Positions 28,391-38,128 are shown, counted from the stretch's first letter. The stretch: 64,000 nucleotides of DNA from Nocardioides bruguierae (GCF_023656415.1 NZ_JAMOIL010000001.1:428937-492936); one strand, 5' to 3'. Program-made: numbers and translations. The notes: generated by a model from the letters alone, not told the origin.

Positions 28391-28888
28391 TCAGGGCCGC
28401 AGACCGTCCTCCAGCGCGGCCAGCACCCGCAGCGTCGTGGCCAGGTCCTCCTCGGCGACGTCCGCCTCGGCGAGCGCCTGCGCCACCAGCCCCGACCACT
28501 GCCGTCGCACCGCCCGCGTGCTGGCCTCGGCCCGGTCCGTGGCGTGCAGGCGCACCGTGCGCGCGTCCTCCCCGTGGGTGCGCTCGATCAGCCCCTGCCG
28601 CTCCAGCGCGCGCAGCGTGGTGGAGAGGTTGCTGCGCTGGAGGCCGGTGGCGGCGGCGGCCTGCCCGGAGGTCGCGCCCGGGTGACGGTGGACGAAGCGG
28701 AGCACCGCGACCTCGTTGGCCGTCAGGGGCACGGCGTCGTGGGGGAAGTGCCGTCCCAGCAGCTCGCGGGCGATCGCGGCCACGTGGTCGGCCACGTCGG
28801 CGTGCCGGACGGCGTCCGGGTCGCCGCCGGGCAGCGCGGCCCAGCCGTCGCCTCCCCCGGCCGGCGGCGGTGCTGTGTCCGACGTCAT
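28391..28888 (-). CDS. MarR-family transcriptional regulator
   Basis: 165 residues, winged helix: [39 protein letters not shown] (recognition helix), [20 protein letters not shown] (wing). It is divergent from a Bcr/CflA-type MFS exporter, and the 91-base gap carries a perfect 14-bp palindrome. It most probably represses both genes and is released by a small-molecule ligand. Confidence 0.92.
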   Translation of the reverse strand: MTSDTAPPPAGGGDGWAALPGGDPDAVRHADVADHVAAIARELLGRHFPHDAVPLTANEVAVLRFVHRHPGATSGQAAAATGLQRSNLSTTLRALERQGLIERTHGEDARTVRLHATDRAEASTRAVRRQWSGLVAQALAEADVAEEDLATTLRVLAALEDGLRP

Positions 28889-28928
28889 GGAGCCTCCCGT
28901 TCGACATCTGTCGGTCCCGTGCGGATCA

Positions 28929-28942
28929 TTATGCATGCATAA
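28929..28942. promoter_or_regulatory. MarR operator candidate TTATGCATGCATAA
   Basis: A perfect 14-bp palindrome in an AT-rich patch, 41 bases before the marR start and 37 before the MFS start. Symmetry and position fit a MarR dimer site controlling both genes. Confidence 0.75.
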
Positions 28943-28979
28943 CCATTGACCAGCCATCGACCCTGCACCGAGGAGCACC

Positions 28980-30248
28980 GTGTCGACCGACGTCCACCGG
29001 ACAGACCCCAGCACCGACGTCAGCAGCGCCGGCGTCGCCAGCACCGGCGGCCTGGCCGCCGAGGACCGCGGCGGGGTGCCGCGTCCGCTGCTGCTCACGC
29101 TGGCCCTGCTGGCGGCGGTGGCCCCGCTCTCGACCGACCTCTACCTGCCGTCGTTCCCGCAGCTCGCCTCCGACCTCGGCACGACCGAGACCGGCGCGCA
29201 GCTGACCCTGACGATGTTCCTGATCGGCCTCGCCGGCGGGCAGCTGGTCTTCGGACCCCTCTCCGACCGTCTGGGCCGCCGTCGTCCGCTGCTCGCGGGC
29301 GTGGTGCTGTGCATCGCCGCCGGCGTGGTCGCCGTCGCCGCGCCCACGCTGTGGGTGCTGGCGCTCGCGCGGCTGGTCCAGGGCCTCGCCGGCTCGGCGG
29401 GCATGGTGCTCGGACGCGCCGTGATCACCGACCTCACCCGCGGCCGGGTCGCCGCGCAGGCCCTGAGCCTGATGATGATCGTGGGCGGCGTGGCCCCCGT
29501 GCTGGGGCCCTCGGTCGGCGGTCTGCTGGCCGGACCGCTGGGCTGGCGCGGGCTGCTGGGCATCGTGCTGGCCCTCACCGTGCTGATGCTCGTGACCGTG
29601 CTGGCGTTCGTCCCCGAGTCCTTCCCGGCCGAGCAGCGGGCGGCCGAGCGGGCGGCTGCGGCCGACCGGCCGAGCGCCTGGCGGGCCCTGGCGAGCCGAC
29701 GCTTCGTGGGGTACACGCTCGCCTTCGCGCTCGGCTTCTCGGTGATGATGACCTACATCTCGGCCTCGCCGTTCCTCTACCAGGACCAGATGGGTCTCTC
29801 CGAGGCCGCCTACGGCCTGGTCTTCGGCGTGAACGCCCTCGCGCTCGTCGTGGTCAGCGCGATCTCCGCGCGCCTGGTCGCCGTGCACCCGGTGCGGCGG
29901 CTCCTCACCGTCGGCCTGACCCTCGTCCTGGTGGCCTGCCTGGTGCTGCTCGCCCTGGTGCTGGCCGACGTGCCGGCGGGCTGGTTCGCCCTGCCCATCT
30001 TCGTGGCGGTGGGCAGCCTCGGCCTGGTGATGGGCAACGGCACCGCGCTCGCGATGTCGGCCGTGCCGCACGCCCGCGGCAGCGCCTCGGCCGTGCTCGG
30101 CGCGCTCCAGTTCGGCCTGGGCGGCGTCGTGTCGGTGCTCTCCGGCCTGGGCGACGGTGCGATCGGCCAGGCCGTCGTGATGGCCGCCTGTGCCGTGGCC
30201 GCGGTGCTGGCCCTGGCACTGGCGGGCCGGGCTCCCCTGGACGACTGA
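28980..30248 (+). CDS. Bcr/CflA-type MFS drug-resistance transporter
   Basis: 422 residues with twelve predicted membrane helices. The N-terminal pattern [16 protein letters not shown] is typical of Bcr/CflA (DHA1) exporters, with the MFS loop motif [13 protein letters not shown] after helix 2 and helix-5 motif C-like [14 protein letters not shown]. It expels small drugs or dipeptides using the proton gradient. Start GTG with GAGGAG upstream. Regulation by the divergent MarR is likely. Confidence 0.93.
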   Translation: MSTDVHRTDPSTDVSSAGVASTGGLAAEDRGGVPRPLLLTLALLAAVAPLSTDLYLPSFPQLASDLGTTETGAQLTLTMFLIGLAGGQLVFGPLSDRLGRRRPLLAGVVLCIAAGVVAVAAPTLWVLALARLVQGLAGSAGMVLGRAVITDLTRGRVAAQALSLMMIVGGVAPVLGPSVGGLLAGPLGWRGLLGIVLALTVLMLVTVLAFVPESFPAEQRAAERAAAADRPSAWRALASRRFVGYTLAFALGFSVMMTYISASPFLYQDQMGLSEAAYGLVFGVNALALVVVSAISARLVAVHPVRRLLTVGLTLVLVACLVLLALVLADVPAGWFALPIFVAVGSLGLVMGNGTALAMSAVPHARGSASAVLGALQFGLGGVVSVLSGLGDGAIGQAVVMAACAVAAVLALALAGRAPLDD

Positions 30249-30266
30249 GCGGGGCCGGGCTCGGCC

Positions 30267-32774
30267 TCAGGCCTCGCGGTCGCGGACGGTGGCCAGCAGG
30301 GCGGACTCCCACGGCCGGCTGTCCTGGGGGTCGAGGCCGCAGGCGGCGTCGGTGAGCGCGGCGAAGCGGGCGCGAGCGCCGGCGTCGTGCGCGAGCGACC
30401 CGAGCAGCAGGCCCGCCGCCGTCAGGTCGGCGGCGGCCGCGGCACCGGTCGGCGCCGGCACGGCGCGGACGTCGGTGGCCGAGACCTTCAGCGAGTGCGC
30501 GCCGAGCCCGGAGCCCAGCGTCCGCGCGACCAGCCAGTCGTGCACGGCCGGGCTGCCCAGCAGGGCGCCGAGCTGCTCCAGGCCCAGCCCGCCGGTGGGC
30601 ACCACGCTGATCACCGGGACGCAGGGCAGCAGGTTGCCGTCGCGGTCGAGGACGATCTCCAGGGTCCTCCCCTGCGTCGCCACCAGCAGCTTCGGCACGA
30701 GGCGACGGGCGGCCCACCGCTGCATCCGCGCGTCGAGCCGGTCCAGGTCGACCACCGGCCTGCGGTAGCGCGCACCGTCGAACCGGCTCTCCACCTCGCC
30801 CCAGCGCAGTCGCCAGGGGTCCACCGCGCCGGTGGTCACCAGCCGCGGCCGCGGGTCGTCGTCGTCCGGGCGGGCCTCCACGACGGCGCCGCGCAGGCCG
30901 TAGTACTGGTCGCGGTAGTCGGCCGCGACGTCGGCGAGGTCGCCCACGGTCAGGTCGTGCGGCGCGCTCGGCCGCTCCAGCAGTGCCCCCAGCCGCCGCG
31001 CCGCGAGCAGGCTCCACCGCCCCGAGGCCCAGGCCTCCGCCAGGACGCGGCGGGGCCGGTCCGGAAGCGGCGTCGCCGGTCGGCCCTCCAGCAGTCGTGG
31101 GACGGCGGCACCGGGATCGGGGTCGGGATCGGGGTCGGCGAGCACCAGCGCCACCGGCGTCACGGCGGCGCCGAACTCGGACCCGTCGCCACGCCACAGG
31201 GCGGCCACGGCGTGCCGGGCGGCGACGCCCCGGCGCACGTCGGCCGCGTCCGCGGAGGCGAGCACCGAGTCCGGCAGCACCAGCCCGACGCGGCCACCGG
31301 GGCGACGGAGCCGGGCGGCCAGCAGCAGGAAGTAGGTGCTCTCGTCGGCCTTCGGGCCGCCCAGCCCACCGTGCACGTGCCGCACGAGGCTCCGTCGACG
31401 GCTCACCAGGGCCCCGGCGCGCAGCGGTGAGAGGAACGGCGGGTTGCCGACCACGACGTCCGCCCCGCCCCGGGCCGCGAGGTCGGGCAGGTCGAGGTGC
31501 CAGTGCACTGGACGGTGCCGAGCAGCGGCGCCGCGCACCCGGGCCGCCGCCTCGGGGTCCGTGCCGGCGGCCAGCGCGCGCACGCCGGCGTCGGTGACCG
31601 GTGCCGGGCGGTCGAGGAAGGCCAGGCACCAGGCGTCGGCCGCGTCCCGGGCCGCGCGGGGTCGGCGGCGCGTCGGGACGCACGGCGTCACCGCGGCCGA
31701 ACGCTCGCGGGCGTTGGCGCGGCGTCGGTCGGCGAAGGCGGTCCGGTCGTCGCCGTCCGTGGCGGTGAGGGCCAGGTCCGGCACCCCGGCCGCGAGCAGG
31801 TCCGGCGTGGTGCCGACCAGGGAGTCGCCCACGACCAGGCGGTCGTCCAGGCACGCGGGCTGGGCCCCGGCCCGCGCGACCGCGTGCCACAGCCGCGCCT
31901 GGGCGAGGTCCGCGGCCAGCGGGTCGCAGTCGACCCCGACGAGGCAGCCACGGGCGACCTGCGGCCAGGCGGTGCGCGCCGGCACACCGAGGTCCCCCAG
32001 CCGGGCCACGACCCGGTGGCCCGCGGCCACCAGGAAGTCACCCGCCCCGACGGCCGGGTCGAGCACGCGCAGGTCGAGCAGCGCGGCCGTCGGCTCCGGG
32101 GCGCGCACGGCTTGCTCGAGGACGGGGTCGAGGGCCTCGTCCAGCACGAGGGCGACGACGTCCGGCGGCGTCCACCAGCTGCCGGAGGCGCGCCGGGCGT
32201 CACCACTGCGGACGAGACGCCACTGCGGTGGCCCGGACGCCGGGACGTGCACCTGCGGCTCCAGCTCCAGCAGCCACTCGTAGGCCAGGGCCGGCCAGTC
32301 CCCCGCGTCGTCGGGGCCGTGCTCGGTTCCACCGAGACCGGCGAGGGCGGTGGCTGCCACCGTCCACGCTCCGGCGGGGAGCCGGACGCCGGCGAGCGCG
32401 TCCCCGTCCGGGTCGGTGCGGAAGACCCCGCCCAGGTGCGGGGCGCCCCCGCGGCCGGCAGCGAGCCGACCGGCCTCCGCGCGGGCCGCGGCCCAGGTCG
32501 CGGGCGCTCCCCCGGGGCCGGACCCGGGCGGCAGCACACCAGCGCGGCCCAGGTCGGCCCGCACCAGCAGGCGCAGCACCACCCGCAGCAGGCCGCGGTG
32601 CAGGCCGTGCCGGAGCGCCTCGCGGTCGGCCGCCGTGCCCGGGTCGTCCTCGGCCAGGGCGGAGGCCGTCGCGGCCTGGGAGCGGTGGGCGAGCACGCCG
32701 CTGCCCAGCACCTCGAGCGCCGTCTGCAGCCGCCGCCGCTCGGCCCGGGACGGGCGTGCGGGGCCGCGGGTCAT
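30267..32774 (-). CDS. large class I adenine-N6 DNA methylase (Eco57I/TaqI-like), orphan
   Basis: 835 residues from the ATG at 32774. Methylase motif I is LDPAVGAGDFLVAAGHRVVA, motif II includes GVDCDPLAADLA, and the catalytic motif IV is VVVGNPPFLSPL. The C-terminal part (GLRGAVVEARPDDDD to the end) resembles a TaqI-like target-recognition region, with VPKLLVATQGRTLEIV near the end. No nuclease catalytic motif is evident and no restriction or BREX gene is adjacent, so it looks like a solitary methylase. Function could be epigenetic or a remnant of a defence locus. The N-terminal ~220 residues are Ala/Arg-rich and specific to this protein. Confidence 0.85.
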   Translation of the reverse strand: MTRGPARPSRAERRRLQTALEVLGSGVLAHRSQAATASALAEDDPGTAADREALRHGLHRGLLRVVLRLLVRADLGRAGVLPPGSGPGGAPATWAAARAEAGRLAAGRGGAPHLGGVFRTDPDGDALAGVRLPAGAWTVAATALAGLGGTEHGPDDAGDWPALAYEWLLELEPQVHVPASGPPQWRLVRSGDARRASGSWWTPPDVVALVLDEALDPVLEQAVRAPEPTAALLDLRVLDPAVGAGDFLVAAGHRVVARLGDLGVPARTAWPQVARGCLVGVDCDPLAADLAQARLWHAVARAGAQPACLDDRLVVGDSLVGTTPDLLAAGVPDLALTATDGDDRTAFADRRRANARERSAAVTPCVPTRRRPRAARDAADAWCLAFLDRPAPVTDAGVRALAAGTDPEAAARVRGAAARHRPVHWHLDLPDLAARGGADVVVGNPPFLSPLRAGALVSRRRSLVRHVHGGLGGPKADESTYFLLLAARLRRPGGRVGLVLPDSVLASADAADVRRGVAARHAVAALWRGDGSEFGAAVTPVALVLADPDPDPDPGAAVPRLLEGRPATPLPDRPRRVLAEAWASGRWSLLAARRLGALLERPSAPHDLTVGDLADVAADYRDQYYGLRGAVVEARPDDDDPRPRLVTTGAVDPWRLRWGEVESRFDGARYRRPVVDLDRLDARMQRWAARRLVPKLLVATQGRTLEIVLDRDGNLLPCVPVISVVPTGGLGLEQLGALLGSPAVHDWLVARTLGSGLGAHSLKVSATDVRAVPAPTGAAAAADLTAAGLLLGSLAHDAGARARFAALTDAACGLDPQDSRPWESALLATVRDREA

Positions 32775-32802
32775 GCACGCAGGGTAGGGCGTGCCCGAGG
32801 GC

Positions 32803-35169
32803 TCACCGGGGCAGGCCCGGACGTGCCTGCTCACGGGCGCGCGGCAGGTCCAGGACGAAGCGGGAGCCCGGGCCCCCGGGGAACATCGCCGCCTCGTGCG
32901 CCCCGGGCACGTGCGGGGCGGCGAGGCAGGAGATCCGGCCACCGTGCCGCTCGACGATGACGCGGCAGACGGCGAGACCGACCCCGGCACCGGGCGCCCC
33001 CTCCTCGGCCTGCGCCCGCTCGAACCTGCCGAAGATGCGCTCCCGCCACTCCGGGGGCACTCCGACCCCGTTGTCGGTGACGCTCACCTGCACCCGGTCG
33101 CCCACCTCCTCGGCATCGATCTCGATCACCGGCCGCACGTCGCGGGCCACGTACGTGGCGGCGTTGACCAGCAGGTCGTGCACCAGCTGGCGGAACATCT
33201 CGGGGTCCACGTGCACCGAGGGCAGGTCGTCCGCGATCTCCACCCGCGCCTGGGGCGCCGCCTGCTCGGCGACCTCGCGCAGCGGGGAGAGCAGCCCGCT
33301 CAGCGGCACGTCCTCCGGCTCCGGCTGGGCCCCCTCGGCCCGCGCCTGGGCCTGCATCTGCTCGATCTGCCGGGCCATCCGGTCCGAGGCGTCCTGCGCC
33401 CGGGCCAGCGAGCGCCGCGCCCGGCCGCGCTGCTCGTCCCCCTCGTCGTCCTGGGGCACCTGGAGGGCCGCCATGTCCAGCCACCCGCGCAGCAGCGTGA
33501 GCGGGCTGCGCAGGTCGTGGGCCGCGACGGTGGCGAACTGCGCCAGCTGGTTGACCCGCGCGTGGTCGGCCGTGACGTCGGTGGCCACCAGGAGCACCTG
33601 CTCCCCGCCGTCGGCGGTGACGGGCAGCCGGTCCGCCCGGACGCGGGCGACGATCTCGCGGCCGTCCACCCGGGTGACGAGGAGGTCCACCGGGCCCACG
33701 TGCCCCTCGACCCGCGCCCGCCGCAACGGGTGCTGGTCGTCGCGGACCGGCGAGCCGTCGAGGTTGCGCACCACGAGTGCGCCCGGGGCGCCGCGGCGGT
33801 CCCGGCCGAGGAGCTGCGCGGCCGCGTCGTTGACGAGGACGGGGCGGTCCTCCCGGTCGAGCACGGCGAGCGCGTCCGCCATGGTCTGGGAGAGGTGGTC
33901 GAACAGGTCCAGGCGCTGGGCCAGCTCCTCCTCCCGGCGCCGGTCGCGCCGCGCCAGCGCACGCCGCTCCTCGGCCACGGCTGCGACGGCGAGGCTGCTG
34001 ACCACGACCGCGGCCACGAACAGCTGGAGCCAGATGGCGCGCAGCTCCGGGTCGACGACGTCGCCGAACAGCACCCGACCCTCCGTGGCCAGCAGCGCGA
34101 CCGCGGTGCCGAAGACGAGCACCTGGAGGCTGGTGAGGGCGGGGCTCAGCCGCACGGCCGCGGCCATCGCCAGCGGCGGGACGAGGAAGGCCAGGTGCGT
34201 CGTGCGCGGGTCGGCGACCGCCGCGTAGGTGATCGCGGTGCCGGACAGCAGCAGCACGGCGTCCACGAGGTCCCAGCGCCGGACCGCGGCGACCTCACGC
34301 AGGACGGAACCGCCGCGTCGGTGGTGCTCCACCAGCACGAGCCCGGGCCCGGCGACGACGAGGCCGCCGACCGCCCAGCGGACGACGAAGCCGGCCAGGT
34401 GCAGTGGGTCGGGGTGGAGGTAGTGCAGGCCCCAGACCGCCTCGGAGACGCTCTGCACGAACAGGGTCACCGCGGTGGCGACCAGGCTGCCCGCCAGCAC
34501 CGCGAGCACGACCCCGCCCAGGCACCGCAGCCGGCGGCCGTCCCGCTCGGCGGGCGCGCCGGCCGCGTCGACCTCGGCGCGGTGTGCACGGCCGAGCACC
34601 GGCAGGTCCGTGGCGACGCGCAGGACGACGGCACCGACGACGGAGAAGGCCAGGGCACCGGGCAGCTGCACGAGCGCCCAGCCGAGACCGGCACCGCTGA
34701 GCAGGACCCCGGCCACGGTGGCCACGACGAGACCGACGACGAAGCGCACCACCTGCCACGGCGTGCGGGCCGTGGCCAGCCAGAGCAGCTCGACGCCGGC
34801 CGCGGGCCAGAAGTCGCTGAGCATGCCGGGGCCCGGCGCCGTCGACCGCCCGAGCACGACCGCGAGCAGCAGGGCGCACCCCAGGACCCCGTCGCGCAGC
34901 AGGGCGTCACGGACCGAGCCACGGCGGCTCCGCCTGCCGGGCTCGTGCGCGGCACGCTCCCCCGGCACGGCCGGGGCCGTGCCTGCGCCGGCCGAGGACG
35001 CGCGCGGCACCCGGAGCAGCTCGGCCGGTGGCAGCAGCCGACGGGAGACCTCCCCCGTGTGCCGGGGCAGGTGCAGGGCCTCCGGGGTCTCCGGGAGCGG
35101 GCGCAGGCCGGGGCCGGGGACCGGGTCCGGCGGCGGGCTCGCGCCGGTGCTGCGGTGCAGGGGGGACAT
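32803..35169 (-). CDS. membrane sensor histidine kinase (MASE1-like sensor, PAS, HisKA, HATPase)
   Basis: 788 residues. Order: Pro-rich cytoplasmic N-terminus (~90), eight or so membrane helices with the MASE1-type motif SDFWPAAGVELLWLA (~90-395), coiled coil (AEERRALARRDRRREEELAQ), PAS domain (ADALAVLDREDRPVLVNDAA), dimerisation helix with phospho-His in TVAAHDLRSPLTLLRGWL, then HATPase with N-box LLVNAATYV, DNGVGVPPEW and GAGVGLAVCRVIVERHGG. It shares its plan with the kinase at 41138-43528. The receiver protein gene lies 74 bases upstream on the same strand, a probable partner. Confidence 0.92.
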   Translation of the reverse strand: MSPLHRSTGASPPPDPVPGPGLRPLPETPEALHLPRHTGEVSRRLLPPAELLRVPRASSAGAGTAPAVPGERAAHEPGRRSRRGSVRDALLRDGVLGCALLLAVVLGRSTAPGPGMLSDFWPAAGVELLWLATARTPWQVVRFVVGLVVATVAGVLLSGAGLGWALVQLPGALAFSVVGAVVLRVATDLPVLGRAHRAEVDAAGAPAERDGRRLRCLGGVVLAVLAGSLVATAVTLFVQSVSEAVWGLHYLHPDPLHLAGFVVRWAVGGLVVAGPGLVLVEHHRRGGSVLREVAAVRRWDLVDAVLLLSGTAITYAAVADPRTTHLAFLVPPLAMAAAVRLSPALTSLQVLVFGTAVALLATEGRVLFGDVVDPELRAIWLQLFVAAVVVSSLAVAAVAEERRALARRDRRREEELAQRLDLFDHLSQTMADALAVLDREDRPVLVNDAAAQLLGRDRRGAPGALVVRNLDGSPVRDDQHPLRRARVEGHVGPVDLLVTRVDGREIVARVRADRLPVTADGGEQVLLVATDVTADHARVNQLAQFATVAAHDLRSPLTLLRGWLDMAALQVPQDDEGDEQRGRARRSLARAQDASDRMARQIEQMQAQARAEGAQPEPEDVPLSGLLSPLREVAEQAAPQARVEIADDLPSVHVDPEMFRQLVHDLLVNAATYVARDVRPVIEIDAEEVGDRVQVSVTDNGVGVPPEWRERIFGRFERAQAEEGAPGAGVGLAVCRVIVERHGGRISCLAAPHVPGAHEAAMFPGGPGSRFVLDLPRAREQARPGLPR

Positions 35170-35243
35170 CGCCGCATCCTCCGTCGAGTGCTGCGGGGCG
35201 GGGGGACCCCGGTCGCGCTGCCGGGGGGGTGGGAGCCGAGGGG

Positions 35244-35627
35244 TCAGCCCGTGGTCGGGGGGTGCGGCTCGACGGTGAGCTCGTCGACACGGCCCAGCAG
35301 CTCGGCCCGCGTGAACGGCTTGCCGAGGAGCCCGACGGCGCCGGCGTCGACCGCCGCGCGAAGGTCGTCGCGGGAGGAGAGCGCGGAGACCATCAGCACC
35401 GGCGGGACGGCGCGGGTGGACCCCTCCAGCTCCTGGAGGACCTCGATGCCGTCGAGGCCGGGCATGGTGCGGTCGAGCAGGACGAGGTCGAAGGACTCCT
35501 CCGCCAGCGCCGTGAGTGCGCCGCGGCCGTCGGGCTCGGTGCGGACGCGGTGGCCGGCGCCGGACAGCATGAGGTCCATGACCTCACGGATGTCGGCCTC
35601 GTCGTCCACGACCAGCACGGTGCTCAC
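35244..35627 (-). CDS. single-domain response regulator (CheY-like)
   Basis: 127 residues, only a receiver domain: acidic pair in LVVDDEADI, phospho-Asp in LVLLDRTMPGLDG, Thr/Ser in LMVSALSSRDD, and Lys in GLLGKPFTRAEL. There is no output domain. GTG at 35627 places the first strand correctly; an ATG at 35675 would add 16 residues. It precedes the histidine kinase gene and probably accepts its phosphate, acting by protein contact. Confidence 0.92.
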   Translation of the reverse strand: MSTVLVVDDEADIREVMDLMLSGAGHRVRTEPDGRGALTALAEESFDLVLLDRTMPGLDGIEVLQELEGSTRAVPPVLMVSALSSRDDLRAAVDAGAVGLLGKPFTRAELLGRVDELTVEPHPPTTG

Positions 35628-35969
35628 CCGACGAGCGTGAGCCCCTTCTGCCTGATTCTGGGGATCTTCCAGCATTCCGTGATGAAGAAGAGATGAAGCG
35701 GGCGCAGTCTCGCGCCTGACGCACCGACTCGCCCCAGGTCAGAGCCGGGTCGGCCCTGCGACGCCGCGGGGTGGCCCCCGGACCCGGCAGGGGGGAGGGA
35801 CGAGCGATCGGTCCAAACCAGCGTCAGGGGACGCGGTACTCGGGCCGGCGACAGGTCCAGACCGCAGGGGGTGCGTGAAGAAGTCGTGAGGGCGAGCGCG
35901 TGACCACGCGCCCCGCGCCTCGTTCATCCCTGCACCAGCCCACGCCGAGCCGATGCCCAGGAGGTCGCC
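35628..35969. other. non-coding stretch between receiver gene and hypothetical gene
   Basis: About 340 bases with no supported gene. The receiver start and the 116-residue gene start face away from each other, so it must hold two promoters. Around 35640-35700 it is locally AT-richer (GATTCTGGGGATCTTCCAGC). I see no convincing operator. Confidence 0.5.
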
Positions 35970-36320
35970 ATGACCAGCACCGCTCCCCTCAGCACCGCCC
36001 GCCCCGTCTCCACCGCTGCCCTCCAGCAGTTCCAGGCGGCCCACCGGCGGACGTGGGACGTGCGGCTGGTCGGCGAGTCCTTCCCGGCCGTGCTGGACCA
36101 CCTCGAGGCCCGCTACGCCATCGGCTCCGACGAGCTGGGGCGGGTGCTCATCCAGCACCAGCCCACCGGTGAGGTCGAGTCGTTCGCGACCCGCGACCTG
36201 GCCGTGGCCCTGGACGTCCTGCTGACCCGCGAGATCGAGGCCGCGCAGGAGCTCGACCGGCAACACGCCGGTGCCGGGGCGCACCGACGCTTCCAGGTGC
36301 TCAGCTTCTCCGCCGCCTGA
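35970..36320 (+). CDS. hypothetical protein, 116 residues
   Basis: A strong AGGAGG 5 bases before the ATG and good codon bias support it. The protein is soluble, with AHRRTWDVRLVGESFPAVLD and LDHLEARYAIGSDELGRVLI segments; no family is recognised. It is convergent with the DUF429-RelA/SpoT gene, with 23 bases between stop codons. Confidence 0.8.
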   Translation: MTSTAPLSTARPVSTAALQQFQAAHRRTWDVRLVGESFPAVLDHLEARYAIGSDELGRVLIQHQPTGEVESFATRDLAVALDVLLTREIEAAQELDRQHAGAGAHRRFQVLSFSAA

Positions 36321-36343
36321 AGCGGCCGGCCCCCGAGGGAACG

Positions 36344-38128
36344 TCAGTCCGCAGGCCGGTCGGCCCGCGCCTCGTCCATCTGCGCCAGCCGGGCGGCGAG
36401 CAGGTCGCGACGGTGCACGTTGCCCTGCAGACCCACGTAGCCGTCCCGGTAGGCGCCGAGCAGGGCGTCGTCGAGCCGCCGCACGGCACCGGGCGGGAAC
36501 CGGTAGCCCATGGCCTCGTTCAGGCCGGTGAGACGCGGGTCGCGCAGCACCCCGCCCAGCTCGTCGAGGCTGGTGATCCCCACCTCCAGCAGCAGCCCCG
36601 CGATCCAGGCGTAGTGGTCGGAGCGCGACCAGCCGGCGTCGTGGAACTGGCCGGCCAGGTAGGCCGCGAGCTCGCGCGGGTCCAGGCGCGGGTCCTCGGG
36701 CTCGGGCCTGGGCAGCCCCTCCCCCGGAGCGTCCTGCTCCCCCGGATCGGTCCCGGCGTCGGGCCGGCTCCGTAGCCGCTCACGGATCGCGGAGAACTCC
36801 TGGTCGGCGAGCTCGAGGAGCCCCGCGGCCAGCGTGAAGCGGCGGTCCAGGTCGCGCGCGTGCTCGGCCGGGACGCGGCCCTTGTAGCGCGCCTCGTGCT
36901 CGAACTCCGCCCACGCGTGCTGCAGGACGGTGCGCAGCTGCACCTGCGCGTCCCGGCCGTGCAGCTCGGGCCGGGCCTCGCGCAGCTCGTCGGGCGCACC
37001 GAGCAGGAGGTGGCGGCTGGCGTACCCGAACCGACCCTCGCTCGCCGTCGCCTGCCCCATGTCCCGGTCGTCGAGCACGTCGGCCTGGGCGGCGAGCAGG
37101 TCGGCCACCGCCGTGACGTCGCTGTGCACGTAGGTCACGACCCGCACCCCGAGCACGTCGGTGATGTCGCGCAGGGGGTCCGGGTAGAGCGGCTGCCCCG
37201 CCTCGTCCAGGCGGGTCGCCTTCTCCGCGAAGGAGGTGACGCTCTTGGTGCGGCCGGTGACGGTGAGGTAGTTGATGCCGGCCTCGTCGAGCACCTCGGT
37301 GACCAGCTCGACCCAGGCACGCCCGGCCTCGACCAGCGCGGGCTGGTCGTCGGCGTAGGCCTGCACGGCGCGGGCCACGGGGTCGTCGGTGCGGCGGGGC
37401 GCGGGCACCGCCCCGCTGGACGTCGGCAGCGCCGGCGTCACGATGTAGCCGGTGGCCAGGTCCCCGTACGTGGCGGTCTGCTCGGGCCGGTGGTCGGCGA
37501 ACCAGGCGACGTAGGCGCAGACGACGGCGTCCACCTGGTCCTCCACCACCCGCAGCTGCGACTTGCGGGTGGCGGCCTCGACCTGGCGGCGCAGCGCCTG
37601 CCACGCCGCGTCGACCGCCACGATGGTCTCGACGTGACCCATCAGCGTGAGCAGCTCGCGCCGCAGCAGGTCCAGGTCGCGCCCGGGCTTGGCCTTGTAC
37701 TTCAGGGTGCGCTCGAGGTCGAAGAGCACCACGCTCGCGGCGTGCGGGTAGACCTCGATGGCGCGGCGGGCGCGGCCGCTGCGCGGGTCCGGGTCCAGGC
37801 CCAGGAGCCGGCACACGCGGCGGGCGCGCGTGCGGCCCTCGGCGAACTCCGGCTTGCCCGTGTTCGAGGGGTGCGTGCCGGCCTCGAAGCGCCGGAAGTC
37901 CTTGCTGAGCGCCTGCTCGGCCGGCCGGGAGCCGGTGGCGTTGGTGACGACGATCGGGGCGTCGATGCCCACCAGGCACTCCTCGGCGGTGAACGTCTCG
38001 AGCGCCTCGCCGATCTCGGCGTCGGTACGGACGGTCGAGACGTGCAGCAGCCGGGCGTCGGCGTCCAGCACCGCCAGCCCGGTCGGGTTGCGCTCGCCCC
38101 AGGCGAGGTCGACTCCCACGTAGTGCAC
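36344..38128 (-). CDS. fusion protein: DUF429 (RNase H-like) plus RelA/SpoT synthetase-like domain
   Basis: 594 residues from a GTG at 38128 (AGGA upstream). Residues 1-~235 are DUF429: D7 in GVDLAWGERNPTG, D56 in GIDAPIVVTNATG, E125 in AIEVYPHAA and D197/D200 in EDQVDAVVCAYVAWF, an RNase H-fold acidic set. Residues ~265-430 are a RelA/SpoT nucleotidyltransferase: GRTKSVTSFAEK (R293, K295, S299, K303), RDITDVLGVRVVTYV, FGYASRHLLL and VQLRTVLQHAWAEFEHE. The conserved Glu of the E-I/V-Q-I-R-T motif is Gln395 here (AQVQLRT). Residues ~480-594 form an extra helical C-terminal domain. No HD hydrolase domain exists. Activity may be (p)ppGpp/pppApp synthesis, tRNA modification as in toxic small synthetases, or none. 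Confidence 0.9.
   Translation of the reverse strand: MHYVGVDLAWGERNPTGLAVLDADARLLHVSTVRTDAEIGEALETFTAEECLVGIDAPIVVTNATGSRPAEQALSKDFRRFEAGTHPSNTGKPEFAEGRTRARRVCRLLGLDPDPRSGRARRAIEVYPHAASVVLFDLERTLKYKAKPGRDLDLLRRELLTLMGHVETIVAVDAAWQALRRQVEAATRKSQLRVVEDQVDAVVCAYVAWFADHRPEQTATYGDLATGYIVTPALPTSSGAVPAPRRTDDPVARAVQAYADDQPALVEAGRAWVELVTEVLDEAGINYLTVTGRTKSVTSFAEKATRLDEAGQPLYPDPLRDITDVLGVRVVTYVHSDVTAVADLLAAQADVLDDRDMGQATASEGRFGYASRHLLLGAPDELREARPELHGRDAQVQLRTVLQHAWAEFEHEARYKGRVPAEHARDLDRRFTLAAGLLELADQEFSAIRERLRSRPDAGTDPGEQDAPGEGLPRPEPEDPRLDPRELAAYLAGQFHDAGWSRSDHYAWIAGLLLEVGITSLDELGGVLRDPRLTGLNEAMGYRFPPGAVRRLDDALLGAYRDGYVGLQGNVHRRDLLAARLAQMDEARADRPAD

Noticed and set aside
35739..36284. Minus-strand open frame of 181 codons
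   Set aside because: Opposite the well-supported 116-residue gene with AGGAGG, and composition (Gly/Val/Pro, no motif) is that of a shadow.
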